A stretch of DNA of 64,000 nucleotides from JAAYZQ01 sp034428935 (lineage in GTDB: Bacteria > Chloroflexota > Anaerolineae > JAAYZQ01), in contig DAOUHB010000101.1 in assembly GCA_034428935.1 (NCBI GenBank), positions 1-64,000 of the forward strand, in the 5' to 3' direction. Shown here one piece after another: positions 7,790 to 15,300 of this stretch. A model generated the notes under the pieces. It did not search any database. It had not been told where the DNA came from and saw only the letters and a list, made by a program, of their open reading frames with translations. A program made the translations under genes and the position numbers. How positions within the stretch are numbered: position 1 is the stretch's first letter; each line of letters starts with the position of its first letter.

Positions 7790-8350
7790 ATGAAGAGGCA
7801 AGGTGATGGGGGCAGGATCTTCCTGCCCCTTTCCCGTCGGCAAGCCATCGGGCGCGCACCCCGGCCGGGTTCCCTGGCCGTCGTTGCCGTCGCGCTCCTG
7901 GGCGCGCTCCTGGCGCTGTCGGCCTGTGGCGAGGAGCCCCCTGCCCGGCTGGGCGCCATCCCTGTCCCTCCGTCCGGTTCCACGGAAATCCCCGAGGACG
8001 TGCTTCCCTTTGACCGGGCGGCCGTCGCCGGCTCGATCCAGAGCATGGCGGGCGCCGGCACGGTGGAGGTGCGGGTCTACCTGGTGTCTGCCGGCACGAC
8101 CTTCCAGGCCCTCGAGTCGCACTATCAAGGATTCCTGGATGCGGGCTGGCAGGCGCAGGAAACCCCTGCCCTGGCAGCCGCCCGCGAGCAGGGCCAGGCG
8201 GCAGTGCTGTGGAGCAACGAAGGGACGGGCGAGATTCTCTCCCTGCAGTACATGCAGGCGCCCGCCTACGGCGGCAACCTTCTGATCGTCCTCTACGCCA
8301 GCAAAGAACAGGCGCAAACCCGCGGCCGGGGCACGAGAGTCCCGGCCTGA
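7790..8350 (+). CDS. Hypothetical lipoprotein
   Basis: A 186-residue protein with a basic start, a hydrophobic helix (SLAVVAVALLGALLALSAC) and a lipobox LSAC at about residues 43-46, so it should be lipid-anchored on the outer face of the membrane. The mature part contains a compact alpha/beta domain (TTFQALESHYQGFLDAGWQ...) like a small secreted sensor or chaperone domain, but I recognise no family. A short gap (37 nt) separates it from the alcohol dehydrogenase gene. Confidence 0.75.
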   Translation: MKRQGDGGRIFLPLSRRQAIGRAPRPGSLAVVAVALLGALLALSACGEEPPARLGAIPVPPSGSTEIPEDVLPFDRAAVAGSIQSMAGAGTVEVRVYLVSAGTTFQALESHYQGFLDAGWQAQETPALAAAREQGQAAVLWSNEGTGEILSLQYMQAPAYGGNLLIVLYASKEQAQTRGRGTRVPA

Positions 8351-8387
8351 GCCTCTGGTCACGGCCAGAGAACGAGGGAGGTGAACG

Positions 8388-9557
8388 ATGTGGTTCTTCC
8401 GTAGCCCCGAAATCGTCTTTGGCGAAGGAGCGCTCGAACACCTGGCGGGCCTGGAGGGCAGCCGGGCGCTCGTGGTCACCGACCGAAACATAGAGGGCCT
8501 GGGCCTGGTGCGCCTGGTGGCGGAGCATCTCCATCAGGCAGGCATGGACGTGACGGTCTTTGCCGAGGTAGAGCCCAATCCATCCCTGGAGACGGTGCAG
8601 CGGGGTGGGAAGGTGGCCCTGGAGGTCCGGCCCGATTGGATCGTGGCCCTGGGTGGCGGCTCGTGCCTGGACGCGGCCAAGTCTATCTGGATCCAGTACG
8701 AGCGGCCGGACCTGGGCCCCGACGACGTGGCGCCCATGGGGCGCCTGGGGCTGCGCCAGAGGGCGCGCCTCATCGGTATCCCCACCACCAGCGGCACGGG
8801 GGCCGAGGTCACCTGGCCCATCGTGCTGACCGACACCCGGGAGCACCGCAAGATCTCGGTCGGGCATCCGGAGAACATCCCTGACCTGGCCATCGTCGAT
8901 CCTACCCTGGTCCTCGACCTGCCGGCCCAGATCACGGCCGATACGGGCATGGACGTGCTGACCCACGCCGTGGAGGGCTATACCTCGCAATGGCACAACG
9001 ACTTTGCCGACGGCCTGTGCCTGAAGGCCATCCAGCTCGTCTTCGACTTCCTGCCGCGGGCCTACCGGCAAGGCTGCGACGACGAGGAGGCTCGCGAGCG
9101 GATGCACAACGCGGCCACCATCGCCGGCCTGGGCTTTGGTAACTCCATGGCGGCCCTGGCCCACGGTCTGGGCCACGCCATCGGCGCGCTCTTGCCCATC
9201 CCCCACGGGCGCGCGGTGGGGCTTTGCCTGGCGTACACCATCGAGTTCTCGGTGCGCGGCGACCTGCCCACCCGCTACGGCGACATCGCGCGCTTCCTGG
9301 GCCTGGCCGCTTCGGACGAAGGGGAGGCTGCCGCTTGCCTGGCAACCGCCGTGCGGGAGCTGGCGAGGAGCGTCGGCCAGCCGGCTTCGCTGCGCGAAGC
9401 GGGCATCTCGCCCGAGACCTTTGAGGAGGTCCTGCCCGCCATCGTCGACAACGCCTACTTTGACAGCGCCACCCTCATCGGCCCCCGCATTCCCGAAGAC
9501 GAGGACATGGAGCGGCTCCTGCGCTGCGTCTATGAGGGGCGGCCGGTAGACTTCTAG
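8388..9557 (+). CDS. Iron-containing alcohol dehydrogenase
   Basis: A 389-residue group III alcohol dehydrogenase. The NAD(P)-binding loop is ALGGGSCLDAAKSI, followed by TTSGTGAEVTWP, and the metal ligands are in DTGMDVLTHAVEGY and in GHAIGALLPIPHGRAVG. It interconverts an alcohol and an aldehyde or ketone with NAD(P)H. It sits 37 nt after a lipoprotein gene, not in the microcompartment operon 10 kb away, though an alcohol dehydrogenase is the type of enzyme such compartments use. The substrate is not predictable. Confidence 0.93.
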   Translation: MWFFRSPEIVFGEGALEHLAGLEGSRALVVTDRNIEGLGLVRLVAEHLHQAGMDVTVFAEVEPNPSLETVQRGGKVALEVRPDWIVALGGGSCLDAAKSIWIQYERPDLGPDDVAPMGRLGLRQRARLIGIPTTSGTGAEVTWPIVLTDTREHRKISVGHPENIPDLAIVDPTLVLDLPAQITADTGMDVLTHAVEGYTSQWHNDFADGLCLKAIQLVFDFLPRAYRQGCDDEEARERMHNAATIAGLGFGNSMAALAHGLGHAIGALLPIPHGRAVGLCLAYTIEFSVRGDLPTRYGDIARFLGLAASDEGEAAACLATAVRELARSVGQPASLREAGISPETFEEVLPAIVDNAYFDSATLIGPRIPEDEDMERLLRCVYEGRPVDF

Positions 9558-9627
9558 CCAGGGGCGTGGGTCGCACCCACCGCGGGTGCGACCCGCCCGG
9601 CCTGCACCGCTCGTTCTCAGCTCCTCC

Positions 9628-9656
9628 TTGACATCGAACAAATGTTCGTATATAAT
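9628..9656 (+). promoter_or_regulatory. Perfect sigma-70 promoter with an embedded LexA/DinR-type box
   Basis: TTGACA (9628-9633), exactly 17 nt, TATAAT (9651-9656). The spacer holds CGAACAAATGTTCG (9635-9648), a perfect match to the Gram-positive LexA (DinR) consensus CGAAC-RNRY-GTTCG. A repressor bound there would cover both promoter elements. The start point would be near 9663. Confidence 0.85.
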
Positions 9657-9702
9657 GGAATCGCTTGCTCCCGAGAATGGAGCGGCAGGGAGACTGGGAG
9701 CC

Positions 9703-10083
9703 ATGAGTTTGGGACGGGCTGTGGTCATGGTGGGCGCGGCGTTTTGCCTGACGTTGGCCATCATCGTCGTCCGAGATTTGAGTAGCGAAGCGCTGGCGGT
9801 CGCCATCGGCGTGGTGTGTGGCGTTGCGGCCGGAATTCCGGCCACCATCCTCCTCTACGTGACCCTGTCCGGGCGGCGAATGCGCAGCCGGCGCGCCGGA
9901 GAAGAGGGGCAGCACACGCAACGGGGCGCATACCCACCCGTGATTATCGTGCAGGGCCAGGCGCCGCCGCTGCCGCAGGAGCCGTGGGTTGCGCCACCCC
10001 ACGATGTGCGGCCGCGCAGCCACATACGGCTGGTGGGCGGCGAGGATCTCTTGCCGGGAGAGGACCAAGACAACAGGGGCTGA
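9703..10083 (+). CDS. Small membrane protein with proline-rich tail, likely SOS-controlled
   Basis: A 126-residue protein: two hydrophobic segments (VVMVGAAFCLTLAIIVV and VAIGVVCGVAAGIPATILLYVTL) followed by a basic (RRMRSRRAGEEG) and proline-rich cytoplasmic-looking tail. No family is recognised. The frame is open further upstream, but an ATG at 9655 lies inside the -10 hexamer, ahead of the expected transcript start, so the ATG at 9703, preceded by AGGGAGACTGGGAG, is chosen. A perfect LexA-type box in its promoter suggests DNA-damage control. It ends inside the shared terminator hairpin with the convergent Hsp20 gene. Confidence 0.7.
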   Translation: MSLGRAVVMVGAAFCLTLAIIVVRDLSSEALAVAIGVVCGVAAGIPATILLYVTLSGRRMRSRRAGEEGQHTQRGAYPPVIIVQGQAPPLPQEPWVAPPHDVRPRSHIRLVGGEDLLPGEDQDNRG

Positions 10084-10111
10084 TGGTCGTGCCATCAGCC
10101 CCTGTTGTCTT
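10067..10111. terminator. Perfect 20-bp hairpin shared by convergent genes
   Basis: Arms 10067-10086 and 10092-10111 are perfect complements over 20 bp with a 5-nt loop. The stop codon of the plus-strand membrane protein (10081-10083) lies inside the left arm. It sits 14 nt past the Hsp20 stop on the other strand, so it can end transcription from both sides. Confidence 0.85.
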
Positions 10112-10125
10112 TGAGACCGGGACGA

Positions 10126-10578
10126 TTACTGCTGGTCTCTGCTTTGAACCTTGATGACCTTGGGTCGTACCTCTTCGGCCTTCGGGATGGTGAGGGTCAG
10201 AACGCCGTTCTCAAAGACCGCCTCCGCATCCTCGGCCTTCACGGGCACGTTGAGGGTCAGGGCGCGGCTAAAGGCGCCCGAGCGACGCTCCTGGATGACG
10301 TACTCGACGTTCTCCAGGGGACCGGGAGTCATGCCCCGGATGGTGAGGGTCTCGCCCTCGATGGTGATCTCGACGTCTTCGGGCTTGGCACCCGGCACAG
10401 AAGCCTTGATCACCAGCTCATCGCCGGTGACGTAGGCATCGATGGGCAGAACGTCGGCGCGCTCTCCCTGGCGCCAGTCGTAGCCCCTGCGGTTGTAGAC
10501 GTCGTCGAACAGGCGATCCATCGCCTGTTGCATGGTGATGAGGTTGGTCATTGGTTCCCAAATGTTTCGCCTGGCCAT
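10126..10578 (-). CDS. Hsp20/alpha-crystallin small heat shock protein
   Basis: A 150-residue ATP-independent holdase. The alpha-crystallin domain spans about residues 45-140: the segment ADVLPIDAYVTGDELVIKASVPG, then PEDVEITIEGETLTI, ending with ENGVLTLTIPKAEEVRPKVI, including the GVLTLTIPK variant of the conserved GVL motif. GGAGGAATCT before the ATG at 10578 sets the start 6 codons into the open frame. It is 35 nt downstream of a paralogous Hsp20 gene, so the two form a tandem unit. Confidence 0.95.
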   Translation of the reverse strand: MARRNIWEPMTNLITMQQAMDRLFDDVYNRRGYDWRQGERADVLPIDAYVTGDELVIKASVPGAKPEDVEITIEGETLTIRGMTPGPLENVEYVIQERRSGAFSRALTLNVPVKAEDAEAVFENGVLTLTIPKAEEVRPKVIKVQSRDQQ

Positions 10579-10613
10579 AGATTCCTCCAAGTCCAATGTT
10601 TTCTGTGGTATGG

Positions 10614-11063
10614 TTATTGCTGTCCCTTGACCTTGATGGTCTTGGGCCTGACCTCTTCGGCCTTCGGGAAGGTCAGGGTGAGAACGCCGTCGGTATAGTC
10701 GGCCTCGGCCCTGTCGGCCTGGAGGCCGTTGGGCAGCGTCACCGAACGAGCATAAGAGCCGTGGCGGCGCTCGCGGCGCAGGTAGCGCTCGCGCTTGATC
10801 TCCTCTTCCTCGGTGGTCTCGGCCCGGATGGTGAGGGTGTTGCCGGTTACCGACACGTCGAGGTCTTCGGCCTTCATGCCGGGGATGGCCGTCTTGACCA
10901 CCACGCTGTCCTCCGTCTCGTACATGTCCAGGGCAAGCGTGCCCTCGCCCCAGCCGCCAAAGGGCCCGGGCGGGCGCCAGAAGCCCTCTTCGAACATGCG
11001 ATCCATGGCGTCGCGCAGCGACGTTATCTCACGGAACGGTTCCCAACGTACGATACCAGACAT
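10614..11063 (-). CDS. Hsp20/alpha-crystallin small heat shock protein
   Basis: A 149-residue paralogue of the gene downstream. The alpha-crystallin domain runs from LALDMYETEDSVVVKTAIPG through EDLDVSVTGNTLTI to GVLTLTFPKAEEVRPKTI. The N-terminal region (RWEPFREITSLRDAMDRMF) is of the class A bacterial type. AAAGGAGGTG before the ATG at 11063 fixes the start. First gene of the tandem sHsp unit; its promoter lies in 11064-11123 or overlaps the 11-bp repeats beyond. I see no CIRCE element. Confidence 0.95.
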   Translation of the reverse strand: MSGIVRWEPFREITSLRDAMDRMFEEGFWRPPGPFGGWGEGTLALDMYETEDSVVVKTAIPGMKAEDLDVSVTGNTLTIRAETTEEEEIKRERYLRRERRHGSYARSVTLPNGLQADRAEADYTDGVLTLTFPKAEEVRPKTIKVKGQQ

Positions 11064-11123
11064 TTCTACACCTCCTTTGCGGTACAAAACTCCAGGTTTC
11101 TGGCCTGATTCTAAAAGCCGTGT

Positions 11124-11167
11124 GTTAGATGAGCGTTGGAGAAACGTTAGAGATCTGTTAGACTTGT
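11124..11167 (+). repeat. Four 11-bp direct repeats GTT(A/G)GA-N5, likely activator site
   Basis: GTTAGA or GTTGGA occurs at 11124, 11135, 11146 and 11157, exactly 11 bp apart each time, one helical turn. The array ends 4 bp before a -35 hexamer at 11172. Tandem 11-bp half-sites beside a -35 are the standard layout for OmpR/PhoB-family winged-helix activators. No response regulator is in the window. Confidence 0.7.
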
Positions 11168-11171
11168 GATT

Positions 11172-11200
11172 TTGGCGTAACAGGTGGGACGTGATACAAT
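11172..11200 (+). promoter_or_regulatory. Promoter of the ABC-2 permease operon
   Basis: TTGGCG (11172-11177), 17-nt spacer, TACAAT (11195-11200) preceded by TGA, an extended -10. The weak -35 next to the direct repeats fits an activator-dependent promoter. The leader to the GTG at 11246 is about 39 nt. Confidence 0.7.
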
Positions 11201-11245
11201 GGAGCGCTGTCGCGGGTTCGACATTCAGGGTTTCGAGGTGAGGGT

Positions 11246-12064
11246 GTGAACCAGGGGGCGGAGTTGTTCTTGCGGTCCATCGTGGCCCGCGCTTATCCCC
11301 GTGTCATCGGTGCCAATCGCGAAAAGAGCTGGGTCTTTTTCGAGACGCTCCTGCCGCTGTTGGCCACGGCGGCTTACGTCTTTTTCTACCGCGCGTTGAA
11401 CGCGCCCGAGGAGTACATCGGGCTCGTGGTGGTGGGCGGGGCAATGACGGCCTATTGGCTCAACGTCCTGTGGTCCATGAGCGCCCAGCTCTACTGGGAC
11501 AAGGACGCCGGCAACCTGACGCTGTACATCGCCGCGCCCAGCTCGCTCATGGCCATCCTCCTGGGCATGGCCGTGGGCGGCCTGCTGATGACCACCACGC
11601 GGGCCGTGGCCATCATCGTCGCGGGCTGGCTGCTCTTTGGCGTGCAGTTCTCGCTGGAGTACTGGGGCCTGTTGCTCGTGACCTTTGTCATCACCATGGC
11701 AGCGCTCTATGGCATGGGCATGCTCTTTGCCTCGGTGTTCCTGCTGTGGGGCCGCGAGGCGTGGCACCTCTCGAACCTTCTCCAGGAGCCCATCTACCTG
11801 GCGTCGGGCTTTTACTTTCCGGTCAAGGCGCTGGGCTTCTGGGCGGCGACGACGGCCTCCCTCATTCCCCTGACCCTGGGGCTGGACGCCATGCGCCAGC
11901 TCCTCTTTCCTGCGAATCCCACCTTTGGCTTTCTGAGCGTGGACCTGGAGATCGGCATCCTGGTGGTGCTGGGGGTCGTGTTTCTCGTGGCCAGCAAATT
12001 TGCCCTGGAATACATGGAGCGCCGCGCCATGCAGGAAGGCCGCCTGACGGAGAGGAGGCGCTAG
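11246..12064 (+). CDS. ABC-2 type transporter permease
   Basis: A 272-residue protein starting at GTG, with about six membrane helices and the ABC-2 layout: a soluble N-terminus (NREKSWVFFETLLPLLATAAYVFFY), then AMTAYWLNVLWSMSAQLYWDKD, and a conserved helix near LLQEPIYLASGFYFPV. It would form one half of an exporter channel for drugs, lipids or polysaccharide. The next gene starts directly after the stop codon and encodes a second permease, so the pair may form a heterodimer. No ATP-binding subunit gene is adjacent. Confidence 0.9.
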   Translation: MNQGAELFLRSIVARAYPRVIGANREKSWVFFETLLPLLATAAYVFFYRALNAPEEYIGLVVVGGAMTAYWLNVLWSMSAQLYWDKDAGNLTLYIAAPSSLMAILLGMAVGGLLMTTTRAVAIIVAGWLLFGVQFSLEYWGLLLVTFVITMAALYGMGMLFASVFLLWGREAWHLSNLLQEPIYLASGFYFPVKALGFWAATTASLIPLTLGLDAMRQLLFPANPTFGFLSVDLEIGILVVLGVVFLVASKFALEYMERRAMQEGRLTERRR

Positions 12065-12919
12065 ATGAAGGAGGCGCTTCGCAGTTTCCGGGTGGCGACC
12101 TGGCTGGGCTGGCAGATCGAGTCGAACTGGACCGATCCCTTTCTCTTTTTCGTCTATTCCATCGTCAAACCGGTGTCGAGCGTGATGATCCTGGTGATCA
12201 TGTACTGGGTCATCACCCAGACCGATACCACGAGCCCCTACTTTGCCTACATGTACCTGGGCAATGCGGCCTATATCTATGTGGGGAGCATTCTCGTGGG
12301 CGTGAGCTGGGCGGTCATCGACGACCGGGAGCACTACCAGACGCTCAAGTACATCTATGTCTCCCCCATCAAGTTTTACTACTACCTGCTGGGCCGGGGC
12401 ATGGCCCGCTTTCTGACGGGCACGCTGTCGGTGGTTATTACCATGGCTTTTGGGCTGCTGGTGCTGCGCCTGCCCATCCGCCTGGAAGCGGTGAACTGGC
12501 CCTACCTGGCGGCCTCCACCGTGCTGGGGCTGTCCAGCCTGGCGATCCTCGGGCTGCTGCTGGGGGCTGCCACGATGCAGATGGCCCGCCACTACTGGAG
12601 CGTGGGCGAATCGGTGACGGGCGCCCTCTATCTCTTTTGCGGGGCCATCTTTCCCCTCGACGTCCTGCCGAGCTGGCTGCAGCCCCTGGGCTTTGCCCTG
12701 CCACTGACCTACTGGATGGAGTCCCTGCGCCGGGCGGTTCTCGGCTCGGGTGCGAGCCGGGACATCAGCCCCAGCCTGGCGGGCATCGACGACTGGCAGC
12801 TCTTGTTGATCTTGCTGGGCTCGACGCTCCTGGCGGCACTGGTGTCGACCTGGTTCTTTCGCTGGTCGGAGCACCGGGCGAGAGAAAAAGGGCTCATCGA
12901 CCTGACGACGCACTACTAG
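12065..12919 (+). CDS. ABC-2 type transporter permease
   Basis: A 284-residue, six-TM permease of the ABC-2 superfamily. Visible segments include YWVITQTDTTSPYFAYMYLG, WAVIDDREHYQTLKYIYVSP (the coupling-helix region) and GAIFPLDVLPSWLQPLGFALP before the last helix. It starts at the nucleotide after the upstream permease stop, which indicates translational coupling and a heterodimeric transporter. The ATPase must be encoded elsewhere, or be shared with another system. Confidence 0.9.
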   Translation: MKEALRSFRVATWLGWQIESNWTDPFLFFVYSIVKPVSSVMILVIMYWVITQTDTTSPYFAYMYLGNAAYIYVGSILVGVSWAVIDDREHYQTLKYIYVSPIKFYYYLLGRGMARFLTGTLSVVITMAFGLLVLRLPIRLEAVNWPYLAASTVLGLSSLAILGLLLGAATMQMARHYWSVGESVTGALYLFCGAIFPLDVLPSWLQPLGFALPLTYWMESLRRAVLGSGASRDISPSLAGIDDWQLLLILLGSTLLAALVSTWFFRWSEHRAREKGLIDLTTHY

Positions 12920-13837
12920 GTGGCCATGAACCGACCCGATTCGTCCCCCATGCCCGAGGCCGCGGCGCCCCGTCCCACGCCCTTCTTGAAGTGGGCCGGC
13001 GGCAAGGGCCAGCTCCTGGCCCAGTTCGAGCCCTATTGGCCGGCCGAGTTCGGGCGCTACTTCGAGCCCTTCCTGGGTGGTGGGGCGGTCTTTTTTCACC
13101 TGTACAACACCGGGCGCCTGGCGGGCAAAGAGGTCGTGCTGGTGGACCGCCTGGAGGAGCTGATCAACTGCTTTCGCGTGGTCCGTGACCAGGTGGAAGC
13201 CCTCATTGCCGAGCTGCGGCGCCACGAACCCCACAAGCTGGACCGGGAGTACTATGGCCGGGTGCGCGCCTGGGACCGGGAGCCGGGCTATGCCCTGCGC
13301 GGCGAGGTGGAGCGGGCTGCCCGCCTGCTCTACCTGAACCGCACGTGCTACAACGGGCTCTACCGGGTGAACCGCCGCGGCCAGTTTAACGTGCCCTTTG
13401 GCCGCTACCGCAACCCGACTGTGTGCGACGCCCCGAACCTGCGGGCCGCTGCCCGTGCCCTGGAAGGGGTGCGGCTGGTGGCGGGCGACTTTGAGGCCGT
13501 TCTGGAGGAGGCCGGTCCCGGCGACCTCGTCTACCTCGACCCTCCCTACCAGCCCCTTTCGGCCACGGCCAATTTCACGGCCTACACGGCCGGCGACTTT
13601 GCTTTTGACGATCAGCGGCGGCTGGCGCGGCTCTTTCGGGAGCTGGACGCCCGGGGCTGCCAGGTGATGTTGAGCAACTCGGACACGGAATCCATTCGCG
13701 CGCTGTACGCGGGCTACCCCCAGGTCGTGCTCCACGCAGCCCGGCCCATCAACTCCCGGGCCCGCGGGCGCGGCCCGGTGCCCGAGCTCCTGGTGCTCAG
13801 CCGGGCCTTCACCCGCCGGGGGAGGGGGTCGGGGTGA
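12920..13837 (+). CDS. D12-class N6-adenine DNA methyltransferase (Dam-type)
   Basis: A 305-residue protein with all D12-class landmarks: the SAM-binding PFLKWAGGKGQLL (about residue 20), FLGGGAVFFHL, YLNRTCYNGLYRVNRRGQFNVPFG, and the catalytic DPPY in VYLDPPYQPLSATANFT. It would methylate N6 of adenine in a short DNA site; GATC is likely for the family but cannot be read from sequence. It starts at GTG directly after the ABC-2 permease stop, with an in-frame ATG two codons later as alternative. No restriction endonuclease is adjacent, so it may be a solitary regulatory or mismatch-type methylase. Confidence 0.92.
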   Translation: MAMNRPDSSPMPEAAAPRPTPFLKWAGGKGQLLAQFEPYWPAEFGRYFEPFLGGGAVFFHLYNTGRLAGKEVVLVDRLEELINCFRVVRDQVEALIAELRRHEPHKLDREYYGRVRAWDREPGYALRGEVERAARLLYLNRTCYNGLYRVNRRGQFNVPFGRYRNPTVCDAPNLRAAARALEGVRLVAGDFEAVLEEAGPGDLVYLDPPYQPLSATANFTAYTAGDFAFDDQRRLARLFRELDARGCQVMLSNSDTESIRALYAGYPQVVLHAARPINSRARGRGPVPELLVLSRAFTRRGRGSG

Positions 13838-13850
13838 GGGAAGCCGGAAT

Positions 13851-13879
13851 TTGCCCCCAGGCGGCTTCTATGGGATAAT
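13851..13879 (+). promoter_or_regulatory. Promoter of the LuxR-Kelch gene
   Basis: TTGCCC (13851-13856), 17-nt spacer, GATAAT (13874-13879). The leader holds a small hairpin, GTCGTCGC...GCGACGAC, at 13884-13911 before the ATG at 13942. Confidence 0.6.
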
Positions 13880-13941
13880 CTTTGTCGTCGCCGCGCGGCG
13901 AAAGCGACGACGGCGACCGATCTTGGGTTCGAGTTAGAGAA

Positions 13942-15282
13942 ATGATGACAGACAGCGCCGATTTGCAAGAAGACCTGGGTTCCCTGAGCGACCGGGAGAT
14001 GGAGCTCCTCCGGCTGCTGACGACGGGCGCCACCAACCGGGAGATTGCCCGGGACCTGCAAATCAGCGTCAACACCGTCAAGGTTCACCTGCGCAACATC
14101 TATGCCAAGCTGGGCGTCGCCTCGCGCACCGAAGCGACCATGGTCGCCGTGCGCGAGGGCTGGATAGCCGTGGCGCGCAGCGAGGAGGATGCCGCCGCGG
14201 CGGCGGTTCCTGGCGCCGTTGCGCTGCCCGGTTTTCTGCTGCCCCGGGCGACGCGCTGGCCCCGGGTTTCCGCGCTGCGGCGCGGGGGGCTGGCGCTGGC
14301 CTGCGTGGTGGCCATCGCCCTCCTGTTTCTGCCCCAGGTGTTGCAAGTGGGCGCCAACGAAGAGCAGCTCGATCCCATCGGCGCCCTTTCGCCACCGGTC
14401 ATCACCCACGGTGTGTCGACGAACCGCTGGCAGACCAGGGCGCAGATGCCCACGCCGCGCACCGGCCTGGCCGTCGCGGCCGATGGGGCGTTGATCTATG
14501 CCATCGCCGGGGCGAGCAGCGAGGGCGCCACGACGAGGGTCGAGATCTATGACACGCGGGCCGACGCCTGGTCGCGGGGCAGCGCCAAGCCCACGGCGGT
14601 GGGCTATGTCAAGGCGGCAATGCTCGACGGCCTGCTCTACGTTCCGGGTGGCCTGGACGCCGGAGAACAGCCTCGCGACGTGCTTGAGGTGTACGATCCG
14701 GCGGAGGACCGCTGGGAGAGCCGGGCGCCCTTGCCCGAGGCCCTGGGCGCCTACGGGCTTGCAGCCCAGGACGGCGCCTTGTACCTGTTCGGCGGCCGCG
14801 GCGAGGGCGGCTACGTGGACTCGGCCTACCGCTACGACCCGCAGGCCGACGCCTGGGAATCCATCGGGAAACTGTCGAGCAAGCGGGGCTTTGTGGGCGC
14901 CGCGGCGCTGCAGGGCCTCATTTACGTCGTGGGCGGCTACGATGGGCGGGCCGAGCTGGACACCTGCCAGGTCTATGACCCTGCCGGCGACTCGTGGGAC
15001 GAGTGTGCCTCGCTCCTCCGCGCCCGGGGAGGACTGGAGTTGCTGACCGTGCGGCAGCACATCTATGCCCTGGGCGGCGGCATGGAGAAATATCTGGCCT
15101 TTAACGAGCGCTACGACCCCCGGCTGAATGCCTGGACGCGGATAGAGACGCCTGTCAACGGCCAGTGGCTGGGCCTGGGCGCCGCCTTTGTCTCACCCCG
15201 TATCTATGCCATTGGCGGCTGGAAGGGCGCCCTGTTGAGCACGAACGAAGCCTACCAGGCGCTGTACCAGGTATTCCCCTGA
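13942..15282 (+). CDS. LuxR-type HTH, single-TM, Kelch beta-propeller protein
   Basis: A 446-residue three-part protein. Residues about 12-70 are a LuxR/NarL-type helix-turn-helix (SLSDREMELLRLLTTGATNR, then SVNTVKVHLRNIYAKLGV). After a linker comes one membrane helix near residues 115-137 (GLALACVVAIALLFLPQVLQV). The rest holds about six Kelch repeats, each with paired glycines and a YDP..W pattern (VYDPAEDRWESRAPLP, YRYDPQADAWESIGKL), predicted to close a beta-propeller outside the cell. The layout suggests a membrane-bound one-component regulator that senses an outer ligand and binds DNA from the membrane. The ATG-ATG at 13942 is chosen because it is downstream of the promoter. Confidence 0.8.
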   Translation: MMTDSADLQEDLGSLSDREMELLRLLTTGATNREIARDLQISVNTVKVHLRNIYAKLGVASRTEATMVAVREGWIAVARSEEDAAAAAVPGAVALPGFLLPRATRWPRVSALRRGGLALACVVAIALLFLPQVLQVGANEEQLDPIGALSPPVITHGVSTNRWQTRAQMPTPRTGLAVAADGALIYAIAGASSEGATTRVEIYDTRADAWSRGSAKPTAVGYVKAAMLDGLLYVPGGLDAGEQPRDVLEVYDPAEDRWESRAPLPEALGAYGLAAQDGALYLFGGRGEGGYVDSAYRYDPQADAWESIGKLSSKRGFVGAAALQGLIYVVGGYDGRAELDTCQVYDPAGDSWDECASLLRARGGLELLTVRQHIYALGGGMEKYLAFNERYDPRLNAWTRIETPVNGQWLGLGAAFVSPRIYAIGGWKGALLSTNEAYQALYQVFP

Positions 15283-15300
15283 CCGCTGCCGGCCGGCGGC

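Noticed and set aside
8388..9557. The iron-alcohol dehydrogenase as part of the microcompartment system
   Set aside because: It is 10 kb away on the opposite strand with other genes between; no targeting extension is obvious.
9655..9657. ATG at 9655 as start of the SOS-type membrane protein
   Set aside because: It lies within the -10 hexamer, before the expected transcript start.
11124..11167. Direct repeats as a CRISPR array or replication iterons
   Set aside because: The repeat unit is 11 bp with no spacers and sits against a promoter; no rep or dnaA gene or boxes nearby.
11225..13735. An 836-codon open frame antisense to the ABC-2 permeases and methylase
   Set aside because: A compositional shadow; all conserved motifs are on the plus strand.
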